Assembly (NCBI RefSeq): GCF_003171515.1
Contig: NC_089398.1
Location: forward strand, 310,001-374,000
DNA: 64,000 nucleotides
Origin: Pyrenophora tritici-repentis
Lineage: Eukaryota; Ascomycota; Dothideomycetes; Pleosporales; Pleosporaceae
Direction of reading: 5' to 3'
In this document: positions 9,806 through 21,392 of the stretch, in pieces
How the letters are laid out: every line of letters begins with the position of its first letter
Position numbering within the stretch: the stretch's first letter is position 1
Made by a program: the position numbers and the translations under genes
Notes under the pieces: generated by a model
Seen by the model: the letters and a program-made list of their open reading frames with translations, nothing else
Database searches by the model: none
Told to the model about the DNA's origin: nothing

Positions 9806-12800
9806 GCTGGAGAAAGTCGTACAGGGTGTTTCCGGATGCTGGTAGAGATTTGTGCCAGCAAATTCAGGCAGCTGGTAGTTACAAACTTGGTTTTCTATTT
9901 AACATTGTATGGTTGTACCACGAGAAATCGTAGTTATCGGAATCGGGATTGGAATTGGAACCGACGCATTTGTCTAGCCCTCATTTACTTGCTTCTGTTC
10001 TTTCCTATACGTCTTCTTTGCGCTTCTCGAAACTGCTGGGCGATCGTTCAGAAGCATGGACAAGTTGTTCAACACGCTGTGGTATACTGTGCGCATAATC
10101 GCGTGCCTAACAGGGAATGCTTTGGCAGATGAGATTGTAAGGGAGCTGGAGACGATGGACCCAAGAAGAACCAGTAGATTCTTCTCAATGAGAAGGTGGT
10201 TCATTGAGTGGGGCGTACTCTGGAATCGGCGAGGGTCATCATGACGTGTTTCGGGAAACAAACCCCAATCTTCTTCCATTCTCACCCCCAACGGCTGCTT
10301 TTACATTCTCTTGTATATAACGTTTGCAGATACCAGTTATTGGTGGATTGATTAATATCCATCAACTTGGCATAGCTTCGAAATCGCTACCTCGGTTCTC
10401 CACTCTGGTCTAAGCGTGCCCTGGTACTGACGTGTTCTGCACATGCCGCAATTCGGATACCGTGAGCCAACATGGCAATCTTTTAAATCCAGAATCTAAG
10501 CCCTACGAACGATATTGGAAATTTAAAGAGATGATTCAATGGCATTTTCACGGTTCTTGAGGTCATCGCCGAAGCATCAGTCTCACAAACAAATGATGCA
10601 CACCCCTGACATGACAGTGGTGAGGTAATTAAGCAAACGTCAGCTAATCAGAAGAAGGGGTTTAGATTACAATGTGCTATTCACGAGGCTAAATATCTGA
10701 GTTTGAGTGCGATGGTGGAGGATGCCGCTCGGCGGCCATTCTCGACGCAGGGAGTTTAGGTTCTGACATTTCTTTTCGCCACAGATTACGGCTTGGTATG
10801 ACACGTTGCATATCTTCGGATAAGCATACTTCACATGTGTCGGCTTCTGATTATGAGAGCGAAGTTAAGAGACAAAACAGCCCATAATTCTGGACATTTT
10901 ACATTCTGGACACCTACCTCACCACGAAGTTATGTCGACCTTTCTGTCTCAACGACAGTAAATTCGCCATTTAACCACCTTCTTCCCCGCGGAATACGAT
11001 CGTGGATGCCGACAATGCCGCATTGCGGCATCTCATTCTGCACGGGTAGATTCTGCGATTGATGCAGAAACAAAGTAAGGAAAATTTAGTGTGCTATTCT
11101 GTGAACCTCTTTCCTCAACAAACAGCAAGCGCCGGATTCTTGAAGAGACACCTCGTGTTCGCAATTGGTGTAATTGTTATGTCGTAGTGTTGCAGTGAGT
11201 GCAATAAATTAAAGTGCAACCGCATGAGGCCGTAGTCAGAGTATATCCTGTGTGTTGTCTGTTGTCGTGCTCACGTTTTACGAAGGCAGCAGCAGGGTCT
11301 ATTTACATGACGTATCACCATCACGTGACACACGTGATCCGCTTCTCCTCATAACCGTCACACGTAGCCCACAAACGAGGAGCGGCAGAAGCGTGCTCCA
11401 ATGCACGAGCACTCTTACCATGCTATCGGCCTGGTACTCTGCCGTCCCGCATCTCCGCGATAGCCTTACCGCACCCCAGTTTCAGCCCAAGTCTAGTGAA
11501 TGTATTAAAAATCTGATAGAGGAATACGAACTCGCGGTCTCAAGGTACCTGTAACGGCTCATCTTCGGCGACCTGCAAGTGGGACCGTAAACCTAAACAT
11601 TCCGACGATATCCGCCACAGCATCATTGATTTCGTTGATACGGGGTACCTAGACAGGCTTGACCGGGACGGGCGGTACGGACGGTATCTCGCACAAAAAG
11701 GCCGGGGAAGACGCGGCGAGGAAGTGACAAAGTTCCAGCGAGGCAGGGTCCTCCTTAGTCGCTTTTGTAAATCCTAGTATACATGACATGCAGATCATTG
11801 TGTACGGCAGTTCAAATTTCGCCCCGCCTGTTACACTAGGAGGTTTCGGCATACTACATTTCCGTACTACCCAACAGGCAGAGCCCACAAGACACAACCA
11901 GAGGCCAGTATACCCCGCAGTCATCTCGACCCCCACCAGACTTGAAGTTTACGCATATGATTATGGCATTCGCTATATATAACTTCGACATCGGATGGAA
12001 AAATCAATCAGATGAAGCGGTTAATATTGCCGCTCACGTTCTGTTCAACGAGTCTTCCGTCGTCTTGGATCTGGAAGAACGACCACACCGAGTATTTGTG
12101 GCTATCTACCTCTGGTTACTCTGGATATTCGCGTTGCTTGTCTAGACATGCTACCTTTTCTTCCTCGTTTATCTCGTATTGACTACTTGATCAGAGATCT
12201 ACCAAAGCACTGTTCACATCGCATAACGGCACGCCAGGGGACAAAATTAGACTAAGCGTCATCATGGTCGGCCAAAAAAGTACCGAGGGTATGTTTGGCA
12301 TACTGGTCTGTTCCATCTCGAACTAATCCTAAATCGTCCTTCCATAGGTAAGAGTGAAAAAGCACGGTAGCCGACAATCCATACACAGCTACCGTTCCTC
12401 ACCGTGGTTGCAAAGCTTGAAAAGTGACTGCAGGACTGATTGCCCCGGGGTACAAAGTCTTTCCATAAAATCCGGGAGAACGAGGTAGAAAGGCTCTGCA
12501 GGGCTTTTGTCAACCCTTGTACATTTGGCCTCAACCAACTTCGCGCGTACTCATGTTGCGACACAGGTTAGTATTGTGCACTACCTAGGTACCGGTAAAT
12601 GCCGACGCAAAGGATATAAGCCTTGATACAGCGGCGCCGCAATTTTACCCCCTATCACTTAAATGCTGTCAAATACAAGAAAAAAATAGCTACCTCGCGG
12701 CTTATGCGTGTGAATACACTAGCGGTGTAAAGAAGAACCAAACCGAACCCCCAAAATTTCTAGGCCTCTTGGCGCCTTACACAAGATATTCCTGACCGGC

Positions 12801-14297
12801 TCGACGTAAGGCCTCGTCACTGAACAAGGCGATACGATTGCCAAGTCTCGTTACGACGATATGCTTACAGTCACATCCGGGGCACTCCTAGTGCGATCCT
12901 AGTATCACGCTACCAGCTGTGGTGTTCGGCAACGGGCCGCTGTCAGGCTAGCGAACGCAAGATGTCGCTGTAAATTGGCAGGATCGAGTTGTGGTCTAAG
13001 GATTGCTTTGATCAGTCCAAATGCTAATGCTTAGTTTCGACAGCATGGATCAACTATACTGTGGAGCCATGCTCGCATACGTACTTCTAAGGTCTTTTTT
13101 AATTACAACATACCAGCGTCAACTACTGCATTACTAGCATATCCAGGCGGCTTCGTTATTGGGGAAACAACGTACGATACAATATTGGCATAGCATAAAA
13201 TACGAGTTCGCAAGGTAGAGATAATACGACACAAGATCTAGAGCCATGTGGTGAAAAGACAACACTTCGATTCCATATGCACGAGGATTCAACCGTGTGA
13301 CGAGGCCACACTTGCGCGTTGTCTCACATGATTGAGGACTGGGATACGAGTCAAAGTACTGATCATTTGTACCACACGATGGCGACGTATTCGATGCAAG
13401 AGACTATTATTGCTGCAGTCTTAGAGGCAGCTAGGATTTGTGCCAAGCCACGATTGACTTCATCCGATCGGACTAACTGGCTTCTTCGACCCGAGTGGTT
13501 AGTACGGATCACCGAACGCTTCCGAGAGTAGCATCTATCATTTCTCTGCGCCGATCAGTGTCCTGGGCCCCTCTGATATACGTGTCAGTACGGCCGCTTC
13601 TATCGTAAGCCGAATTGGGCACGGAAATAAGACGGCTCTGCTCGGTACTTACTCTAACCTGAAACGGTAGTCATGCACAAGTCGGGACTAGCTCTTAAGA
13701 ACGTCAGAACAGTCAGCGTATATACGGGTAACCTCGAACGCATCCTTCGGACACTATACTACCAGTGCATCTATTCTAACCTAACCTGAACCCCAAGGTA
13801 TGAACACTCTGTCACCCCAGGAGTTAACAAGGCCTCGAACGCGTTGGCTAGACCCGTCTACCACCTATCAAGCCCAAGAGGCTCTAATCATCTTCAAATT
13901 GTCGTTTCTGCTATTCACATACGCCCAGAATAACCTTGCATGCTCCGAGAAAACGCGCGTTCGACTCGAGTAACCCTGGCACCTTTGTATGTTGGATCTC
14001 TGCTATCCGTATTGCTGACTCTGTGTACAGATTCATTGGCATCGTGGTGCCAGTAGATCCACAAAAAGATGTCCAAAGATTTTCGCACGAATGGGACAAC
14101 CGCGGAGCTCAGCTATGGAGCTGTCGCGTGCGTACAGGACCATTTGCACCATAAGAAATGCATATATATATGGCTACATCTCTCTTTATTTTCTAAATCA
14201 TCAACCACAATCATCACCATCAATATTTACAGCAACATCAACATCAATCTTTTTCCCAACCAACTCACCCATCCACCTCATTCCATCCACCTCAACC
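9806..14297. other. Gene-poor stretch of 4.5 kb
   Basis: No open frame above about 125 residues and none with protein-like composition, on either strand. I see no LTR, TIR or tandem repeat. Base composition is balanced and CpG is common, so it does not look like RIP-degraded repeat DNA. It may be old unselected sequence or hold a non-coding transcript. The 3' end leads into the small secreted ORF at 14298. Confidence 0.45.
11320..11338. promoter_or_regulatory. Perfect palindrome with two CACGTG boxes
   Basis: ATCACGTGACACACGTGAT is a 19-bp inverted repeat with a 3-base centre and two CACGTG E-boxes, the core bound by bHLH factors. No gene lies nearby, so a role is only a guess. Confidence 0.35.
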
Positions 14298-14513
14298 ATG
14301 AGATATTCAACCATCATCGTCATTCTGTCCGCCGGCATCGCTATGGCTAGCCCTACTCTCGGTTTGGAGAAGAAGAGCCCCAAGCGGGAAAAAAATGCAG
14401 CAAGACGGCTTATGCCGAATGCTTGATCACCTGCACAGAAAGCAAAGTCGAATGTGATAAGTTATGCTGCAAGATAAGTTACTATAGAACACAGATAATC
14501 TAAATTAATGGAA
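14298..14513 (+). pseudogene. Small secreted Cys-rich ORF, frame shifted at an A7 run
   Basis: The ATG at 14298 opens a signal peptide (MRYSTIIVILSAGIAMASP) followed by a charged stretch. The frame then ends early after an A7 run at 14389-14395. Just downstream, another frame open to TAA at 14511-14513 encodes a short Cys-rich tail spaced C-x7-C-x3-C-x6-C-x3-C-C, six Cys in all. Secretion signal and Cys tail clearly belong together, so the gene is either broken by a one-base change in the A run or misread there. The CxxxC pairs resemble those of the small protein at 5329, though the sequences are otherwise unlike. I did not find an intron that would join the parts. Function unknown; it has the general look of a fungal secreted effector-type peptide. 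Confidence 0.55.
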
Positions 14514-15315
14514 GGTTAATTTCAACTAGGAAGCCGCTTGCTGCTGAGCGGAGATGCCGACGCTGGGGCTGGGAATGTGTCAATCTATGGAAACAACCAC
14601 GTCTACTCGAACATCACAACAGCGCCATCATATGCTACACACGAGGGAGCGCACTGTTATTTTTTTCGATTCAAAAATTCAGCAGAATGTCTGTTATGGT
14701 CGGTTGGATTCAAGGGCTGAGAGTTCTCTGTACATAGTGATAGTTTCAGTTTCAACTACTCCCTGCAGCTTTTACCTCGATTTATGATACTTTGTGTGAC
14801 TTCACATACTACCCATATCACACATCACATCTTGCATAGTCATAGTCATAATCGCCAAATTTCAAAAGAAGTGTATTGCAGGATCTAAGTAGCAAACCTA
14901 GCGTCTTCATGCCTTCCACAACCCTATTCCAGAATCAGAACAAAGAAGCAGCGGCAATCATGAATACCATCTCCCAGAATACGAAAACGCCTTTTATCCC
15001 CAGTTTTCAAAATACATAAGAATCTATTGGAACTCTCAACACACTCATGACAATAAGTGCATTATTATTTTTTTTCATTTTTCTAGAAACGCCGCTTCCT
15101 TGGCTCCCCAATATCGCGCATCTTGTACTCATATTACGGCAGTCCAGCAATTATCCCTCTTCGATGATGCATCGAATTTTACAACCTTTGCGCGGCCAAA
15201 ACGTAAAAATCATCTTCCATAAATAATCTCCAGTCTTACACTGCTATTCCAATCAACAATACCGCGTCGTTGTCGTTGTTGTAAAAAGCTGCTGCTTCCA
15301 AAACATCGATACCAC
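14514..15315. other. Intergenic, nothing recognised
   Basis: AT-rich 3' flanks of two converging genes. No coding or repeat feature supported. Confidence 0.35.
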
Positions 15316-17074
15316 TCATTGGCCAATCCAAAAATTATTCCAGCGGTGTCCATTTGCAATGCTGAGTTCTGGGTCCTGTGGCATCCCGGGGACCTGCAGG
15401 GGCCAGTCGTACGGATTGCCATTATCCCATTCCCGCTCTGGCTGGCCCATGAAACCATCGTCCAAGGTCAACCTGGTGCAATGCTGCCGTAGATAGGCGA
15501 CGCAATCCACATTTTCTATACAATGGCTGCGCACGCCATTCTCGGCCGTCCAGATGAACTCGTGGGCCCACCTGAGCTGGTCGACCGAGAGAATAGGCCC
15601 CTTGTCTTCCGGCATATCGTCTTCGCCAAAGAAGTCTGCGAAAAAGGGATCGGTGGGAACGATCTCGGGGTCTTCTGGCATAATGGGGCTGATCCATTCT
15701 TCCGTGGCTTCGATTTGAGCGGCGTGGCCGAGGAGGTTGTGTTGGGAGTCGTAGAGGTCGTTGATGGCGGCTGGGATGCCCAGTCTGTCGAGGCTGGAGA
15801 GCGGGGAGAGAATGTTAGGTTTGGGCGGGTCGTGGTTGAGGGGGTTGGCGCCGATGCGGTTGGAGTGCGAGGGCAGGGAGCGTCGGCTAACGGGCAGCGG
15901 GCAGGGGGCGCCAAACCATTGGAGACAGGCGGCTTGGTCGAGGCAATCCTTTTGGAACCAGCTACGTGAGTATCTGTCGAACTTGGGTTCGTCTTTGCGG
16001 CGTCTGAGGCGGTGGAGGGTGGAGAAGTGCTTGAGGAGTTTGGACCCGGCGGAGGAGGCAGTGTTCGCCGAGGGCGAGGTGGTGGTGGTGGAACTAGAGC
16101 TGCTGGTGGTGCTGGTGGTGCTGGTACTGGTGGTGCTCATGCTGGCAGTGTTGGTGCTCATGGTGGTGGTGCTCACGGCGGTGGGTGTCCACTCAACTGG
16201 GAGGATGCCAGTGAGGATAAGAGCCAGCGCGGCATCCACGGTATGTGTAGGAGCTGATAGACTAGAAGCGGTAGAGGAGGATAACAGAAAGCTATACTCC
16301 GCAGGAAGGACACCAGGGTAGAGCAAGGCGAGTGCTTCATCCAAGGTGCTGGGAGGAGTAACAGACGTGGGTAGGTCACGCTTTTTACCCCATCTGTCCT
16401 CGCTGTCGATTGAGTATTCTAGATCAAACAAGTGCGGGTCACTCGGTGGTGTGGGGAAGACGACTGGATTCGGTTTGTCTCCATCAGGCTTCTTCGGGGC
16501 CACCTGAGACTCTGGGAATACCCCGTACTCCTTTCTCAAAGTGTCCAGTTCAACGCGCGTATTAATCCAATCCTGTGTGGTTTTAACGAGCAACTCGGTC
16601 AGCTTCGCCTTTGCTACTTCGTAGACCCGAACCGTGTCATCAAGTTGAAGTCTGGTCAGTTCCACGAGGTTTTTATCGAGCTTGTGTCTCTCAATACCTT
16701 CTTCCAGGATTGGCTTGCATTTTTTGACCTCGAACGTTTCGTCTCCGACGACACGATGGGGATGAATAGAAGGAATATCTCTAGCTCCGAGGGTAGTCGT
16801 GCTGGTAACAGTCGTGCTAGTAGTGTGCGTGCCCGTAATGACAGTGAACACGTTCAAAACCTTGTCGGGCAGGCTCATAAGGTCTGTAGGCCACGTCGTA
16901 ACAGTCGGGGCGAAGCTGGCGAAGTCGGGCATGGTGAGGGGGGGGTCTATAGTTTGTTTAGGCTGAAGAGAATGTTAGTTGAGAGCTTGAATACGGATAG
17001 AGGCTATATACCTCAGCGGAGGCGGTAATAGCCTGGAGGATGGCGCCCATGGCGATGAAGACGGAGAAAGACAT
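15316..17074 (-). CDS. Secreted Ser/Thr-rich protein of unknown function, 569 aa
   Basis: Exon 1 (17074-17012) encodes a signal peptide, MSFSVFIAMGAILQAITASA. A phase-0 intron (17011-16963, GTATAT...TTCAG) joins it to exon 2 (16962-15316). Without exon 1 the ORF would start at 16932 without a signal, so I prefer the spliced model. The mature protein has an alpha-helical charged region (about residues 95-180), a Pro-rich linker, a Ser/Thr-only tract of about 45 residues (near 285-330) that is a likely O-glycosylated spacer, and a C-terminal domain with six Cys and many Trp (WFQKDC, QHCTRL, WNNFWIG). I do not recognise the domain. A 62-bp duplicated block lies in its promoter. It is probably an extracellular or wall protein. 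Confidence 0.75.
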
Positions 17075-17243
17075 CTTGTCTTGATTTGTTAGCTAACGAG
17101 GGCGTGAGTGGTGTTGAAAGGGGATTTACTGGTATAGATCTATCTTGTGATCTTGGAAGTGGGAGGAGTTGATCGTGGGGGGGGGGGGGGTGCTGCTTTA
17201 TATACTGCAGGTGGGCATGCTCATTATTATCATCGCCTTTCAG

Positions 17244-17360
17244 AGAGGTGTCCCCTATCGTCTCCTGGATCCTTTAGGTGTAATATTTTAATTATTATAT
17301 TTGGGAGAGGTACCCCCTATCGCATCTTGGATCTTTTAGGTGTATTATTGTAATTATTAT
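17244..17360. repeat. Tandem duplication, period 62 bp, upstream of the secreted-protein gene
   Basis: 17244-17298 and 17306-17360 both read AGAGGT.(C)CCCTATCG...GGATC.TTTAGGTGTA..ATT.TAATTATTAT, about 85% alike. A G14 run sits just before, at 17177-17190. The block is in the promoter region of the gene starting at 17074 on the minus strand. Confidence 0.75.
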
Positions 17361-17502
17361 GTTTGCTTGGTAATGTTTGTGAACCCTGAGCAAAATCATT
17401 GAAAAAATCAGTGGTAACTAGCTGAAAGCGAAAAGGGTTCCGTATATGATGCGCCAAATACACCATCCAAAGTTACTAAGCACCCCCGTACGATATAGCC
17501 AG

Positions 17503-18495
17503 CTACAAAATAGCAGGTATAATGTACTCTTCAATTTCTGCTTGACCAAGCAAATCATCCAGAATTTCCTGAGCATCGCGGAAAATGAAGCTTACATGGC
17601 CCTCTCCTTCCTTCAAGCGCAGCACACTTCCTGGCATAAAGTCTTTGGCCTGTTGCGCCATGGTCGCCGGACAATTCCTATCATCCAAGCCATGCCACAA
17701 CGTAAGTGGAACACCCTGATCCCCAACGCTCAACTGCGCAAGACTAAAGCCCCAGTCGCTACCATGCAGTTTGGCCTCCCAGCTCGCGCCTTCGCTGCCC
17801 TGTTGGAATGATTCCCTGGTCATGGCTACAAAAGTGGGCCAATTCTGTGGGCCCTTTATAACCTTCTGGTCGCCAGGGTGTCCATCGTCAATTTCCCGCG
17901 ACATGATTGCTTCGAGAAGTTTGGGGTCGTTATCACGACTTGCTTTGCCCATCATGCTATCTAGTAATGTCGCCGTCAAGCCCGGCGTCCACGGCGCAAC
18001 CCACAGGATGATGCGCGATGACAACATTGTGCGCGCGCTGCCGAATTCAGCTGGGTACAGTCCGCTGACCACAGTCGCACCCAGAAGACGGTCCTTGGCA
18101 ATCTTCTTCACGCACGCCAGCACGTAGGGCGCGCCTCCGGATAGGCCGAGGATGTAGAATTGGTGGATTTTGAGATGCTCCGTCAGCGCCAGCACGTCGC
18201 TGGGGAAGTCGAGAATGCGGCGCTTGACTTGGAAACCGGAGAGCCCGCTGCCTGGTCGGTCGGGCGCAATGAGGCGGACGTTGCGGGTCGCGCAGCTCGA
18301 GTGCCATAGCTTGCCTTCGTACCGTGACGAGGGGAAGCCGTGGAGGTAGACGATTGTCTGCCGCGGCATGGGACTGCCATATATCGCGTATGAAAGAGTA
18401 CGGCCGTCTTCCAGTTGCATGCTTTCATTTTCTTGATACATTGTCGCAATTGCAGTGGGGCAGTGTACGGAACGGATCGTGGCCTGAAGCTGCAA
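17503..18495 (-). CDS. Alpha/beta hydrolase fold protein
   Basis: Intronless ORF of 330 residues. HGFPSS at 52-57 is the oxyanion-hole loop, GLSGGAP at 117-123 holds the nucleophile Ser119, Asp271/272 lies in LWHGLDDRNCP, and His300 in GEGHVSF completes the catalytic triad. DRPGSGLS at 79-86 is also typical of the family. This is the common soluble serine-hydrolase type (epoxide hydrolase/haloperoxidase/esterase-like), but Ser as nucleophile points to an esterase-like or C-C hydrolase activity rather than epoxide hydrolysis. No signal peptide; probably cytosolic. An alternative start is Met19 (18441), which would trim a non-conserved leader. Substrate unknown. Confidence 0.85.
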   Translation of the reverse strand: MQLQATIRSVHCPTAIATMYQENESMQLEDGRTLSYAIYGSPMPRQTIVYLHGFPSSRYEGKLWHSSCATRNVRLIAPDRPGSGLSGFQVKRRILDFPSDVLALTEHLKIHQFYILGLSGGAPYVLACVKKIAKDRLLGATVVSGLYPAEFGSARTMLSSRIILWVAPWTPGLTATLLDSMMGKASRDNDPKLLEAIMSREIDDGHPGDQKVIKGPQNWPTFVAMTRESFQQGSEGASWEAKLHGSDWGFSLAQLSVGDQGVPLTLWHGLDDRNCPATMAQQAKDFMPGSVLRLKEGEGHVSFIFRDAQEILDDLLGQAEIEEYIIPAIL

Positions 18496-18908
18496 GCCTT
18501 AACTTAGTAGGCCTGGAGGCATAAGGCCACCTTACCCTCCTCGGCAGGCTCGACAGCTGACATGCTGAGGCTGAATGCTCTCAGCGATACACGGGAGATC
18601 GTCGATACATGAGTTGCGCAAGGCGGGGAAGCATGCATGTGGTTAGGTTTGTCTGCCAAGTCTAGAGGTGCGCTACGACTGGGACGGGCAAGGCGTCGTC
18701 GGCATCTCAACTTCACATGCATCGAAGATGTTGTATTCTGCTTATATTGAGCATTTGTTAATTAGACATGGGCATCATCTCCGGGTTCAGCGGCTCTCTT
18801 CCTCCCCTATCATGGCCAAACTATCATCACGACCCTACGATGCCACTATGAGCGATTCGGATTATTGATGTGACATAACGATGCCGCTCACCAATCACTT
18901 CCCTCAAC
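18496..18908. other. Intergenic, nothing recognised
   Basis: Promoter side of the hydrolase and 3' side of the next minus-strand gene. No supported feature. Confidence 0.35.
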
Positions 18909-19662
18909 TCAAGCGCCATTGCTCTTGGTGTTCTCCTTGGTCAAGATACCAGCCTCAACACACGCCTTGTGATTATCGATCAGCGCACGCTGCGATTTCT
19001 CCAACATGCTCCTCAAGCTCTTGATCTTGGGGTCCTGCGCAAAGCCCAAGCCATCCAGAAACTTCAACGTAGCAGATGCAGTAGTCAAGTGAACCTTGGT
19101 GCAAAAGTCGAGCATGGACGCCAGTTCATCAGTCGTCTGCTTGTGCTCCGTCGTTTGACGCTCGGCTTCTTGGTCGGCGGCTAGAGTCATGTCGCGGATG
19201 ACTAGCATGGGGGAGATGCTGGCGAAGTCGCGGTAGCCGGGCAGGTTGTCTTGCATGCGGGCTTCGTAGAGGCGGTCTAGCGCGAGGGACATGTCGTAGT
19301 AGCCTTCGAAACGGGGGGTGATCATCTTTTGTACGTTAGTCTTGTCTCTCACGTTCTAGCATGCGTTGCTACTTACCGCAAGCAACTCCTCGCGGGAAGC
19401 ACGGTTTTCGCCGTTCTTTGCAAGCTTGTCGACATCGCTAGAGATGATGTAGTCGATGTAGTCGCGGTCAATCTAAGATTGGTCAGTCGTGTCGTTCAGA
19501 ATGCGCGTTGTTACTTACGGCTTTGCGCTCTGCCAGACGCCTCAGCTCCTCGGCTTGTTTCTGATCCTCTGTCTTGTTGTTGCTTTCTGTAACAGACTGC
19601 ATGAGGTCAGGGAACTGCTTCGCGTACTGCCGCAAAGACCAGGCTCGAGGAGTGTTCAGCAT
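18909..19662 (-). CDS. Hypothetical fungal protein, 218 aa, three exons
   Basis: Exons 19662-19519, 19472-19377 and 19325-18909 join in frame (48 + 32 + 138 codons); introns are 46 and 51 bp with GTAAGT donors. The protein is mostly helical and charged, rich in Glu/Lys/Gln (EDQKQAEELRRLAERKA, DQEAERQTTEHKQTTDEL), and suggests a coiled-coil or helical bundle. No signal or membrane segment. The frame stays open upstream to an ATG at 19830, but MLNTPRAW at 19662 is the more natural start, leaving 222 bp to the upstream paralogue gene. I do not recognise the family. It is the last gene of a one-strand cluster running 26.1 to 18.9 kb. Confidence 0.65.
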
Positions 19663-19884
19663 CTTGACGTTGACGGTGTAGTAGGGTGAGCACCAAGATC
19701 GAGAGACAAAAATCTCAGGGCGAAGTAAAGTGGTGTCGCGTTGACGATAAAGTTGCGGTGCGCAAAAGATCTCTCCATTGGTAAGCCAACTCCAGGTAAC
19801 TACGCTAGCGGCCTTCACCACGTCTTTCACTTCTCTCCTCTACTCCACCGACAACCTCCACGCGCACCTCCTCCACTCCCCCAT

Positions 19885-20650
19885 CTACACACCCACATAC
19901 AACACCTTTCGCAACAACGCCCTAATAAACCCCTCCTCCTTGGCCTTGTTCTTCGGAAAAATATGATTCGGCACCGTAAACGCCCTAAACTGCGCAAAAC
20001 TCTTAAACCGAATAACCTCGACTCCCAAATTCCGATGATCAATCAAATTCACCAGGTTAACCAGGACTTTCGGACTGCCTAGCACCTACACAGAAACACA
20101 ATGTCGTTAGCCACCATAAAATCACAACAACAGGGTCGGTAACTGAGTGGTAGAATGCAGGACTGCAGTGGTTATCAGCCACCCCACACCCCCCCCTCTC
20201 CCCCATGAAAAAAAAGATTCACACTCACAGTCCTACATCCCCTAATACTCCCCGGCACCTCCTCCTCCACAATACCCACCTCTCGACACAACTCCTGCCA
20301 AGCAGCCAACTTATTCGTATCCGTCCCAAACGCATGACCAAACTCTTCTTCTTGGCATTCAGTCCAGCGACGTCGGCGTAGTTTGGGGCCCCAGTTGCGT
20401 TGGGCGGCGAGGCGTGTGAAGTTTGAGAGGAGGCCTGCGGTGGGGTCATAGACGAAGGGGTGGAATTGGCGGAACCAGATGCCTGCTTGGGGGTTGTTGC
20501 TGTTGTTGGGCTGGGGGTGCGGAGGGGGAAGGGGTGCTGGTGCTGGGTCTGTGGAGGGGGTGTTAGTTTGTGTGTATTTGGGGGTGGAACGGGATGGGGT
20601 GGAAGGGGAGGGGACGCACGAGCACGGGTGTTGTTCTTCTTACGAGTCAT
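19885..20650 (-). CDS. WQxLC-family fungal protein, paralogue 1 (183 aa)
   Basis: Exons 20650-20620, 20548-20229 and 20085-19885 join in frame. The core reads F-x-P-F-x-x-D-P-x-x-x-x-x-x-N-F-x-R-L-A-x-x-x-x-W..., then a WQELC box, then SIRGC, then a phase-0 intron, then VLVNLVNLID...FKSF...IFPKNKAK. The same order and the same intron site occur in the genes at 21393-22515 and 23123-24449, so the three are divergent paralogues. I know similar sequences only as fungal hypothetical proteins; no reaction or partner is established. No signal peptide; the N-terminus (MTRKKNNTR) is basic and Pro-rich linkers follow. It may act in the nucleus or cytosol. The exon model rests on GT-AG signals plus alignment to its two neighbours. 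Confidence 0.72.
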
Positions 20651-20728
20651 GTTGTCTTGTCCTGTCTTGTCTTGTCCTGTCTTGTCTTGTCCTGTCTTGT
20701 CTTGTCCTGTCTTGTCTTGTCTTGCGTC
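20651..20728. repeat. CTTGT/CCTGT pentamer array
   Basis: About 15 pentamers, arranged mainly as a 15-bp higher-order unit (CTTGT CTTGT CCTGT), directly abut the ATG of the minus-strand gene at 20650. It therefore lies in that gene's 5' UTR, where it would read as ACAAG/ACAGG. Confidence 0.85.
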
Positions 20729-21392
20729 GTTTGTTCAGCCGATACTACTACAAACTAAACCCGTACCCAACACCCATATATATACCATACAAACAAACCC
20801 CCGCACACCCCAGTCATAGCCACAGCCACACAAACTACGACCACGCCGTATCCTTCGCTGCCTAGACGTGGGGGCCCCTTCATGCAATGCAACTACCCGC
20901 CGCGCAGTATCCCTCCCGCAGCCACTGAGAGCATGAAATGTGGTTCTGCATTCAACGCCGCAGCGGCAAAGTGCTTGTACTTAGTTTGTTACCCAGGCAT
21001 CATCAGGCTGAAACGGGGCTGTGGGATGGGGGTATTGTGGAGCGGGTGTGGCTGAGGTGGTGCTGTGCCGCATAGATGCATAGAGGCGTGGGTGTGTCAC
21101 GAGAAAAAGAATGAGGGGTTTAGCTTTATGATTGGTATTTGCTAGGTAGAAACGCTATCGTTCTGTGACCTAACCAGGCAGCAGTATCTGATTGCGGCGG
21201 GAGTGTGGTGGTTGTATCGCGTCGAAAGTCGAGCGCTTAACCAGTGATCCCTCGCTGCACGTGTATCCAGCCTTGTGTTCCCAACACCAATCTAGTATCC
21301 TCCAGGAATCCTAAATTTTCTGATGATATGCCAAAATTCAGAGGGATGAGATCTTTCCAAGATCCATCCTACCTGGCTACCGTAGTGTACTC
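20729..21392. other. Intergenic, nothing recognised
   Basis: Promoter side of paralogue 1 and 3' side of paralogue 2. No supported feature. Confidence 0.35.

Noticed and set aside
20130..20190. tRNA-like GAGTGGTAGAATGC stretch
   Set aside because: It lies in an intron of the WQxLC gene and no matching acceptor stem, anticodon arm or T-loop follows.
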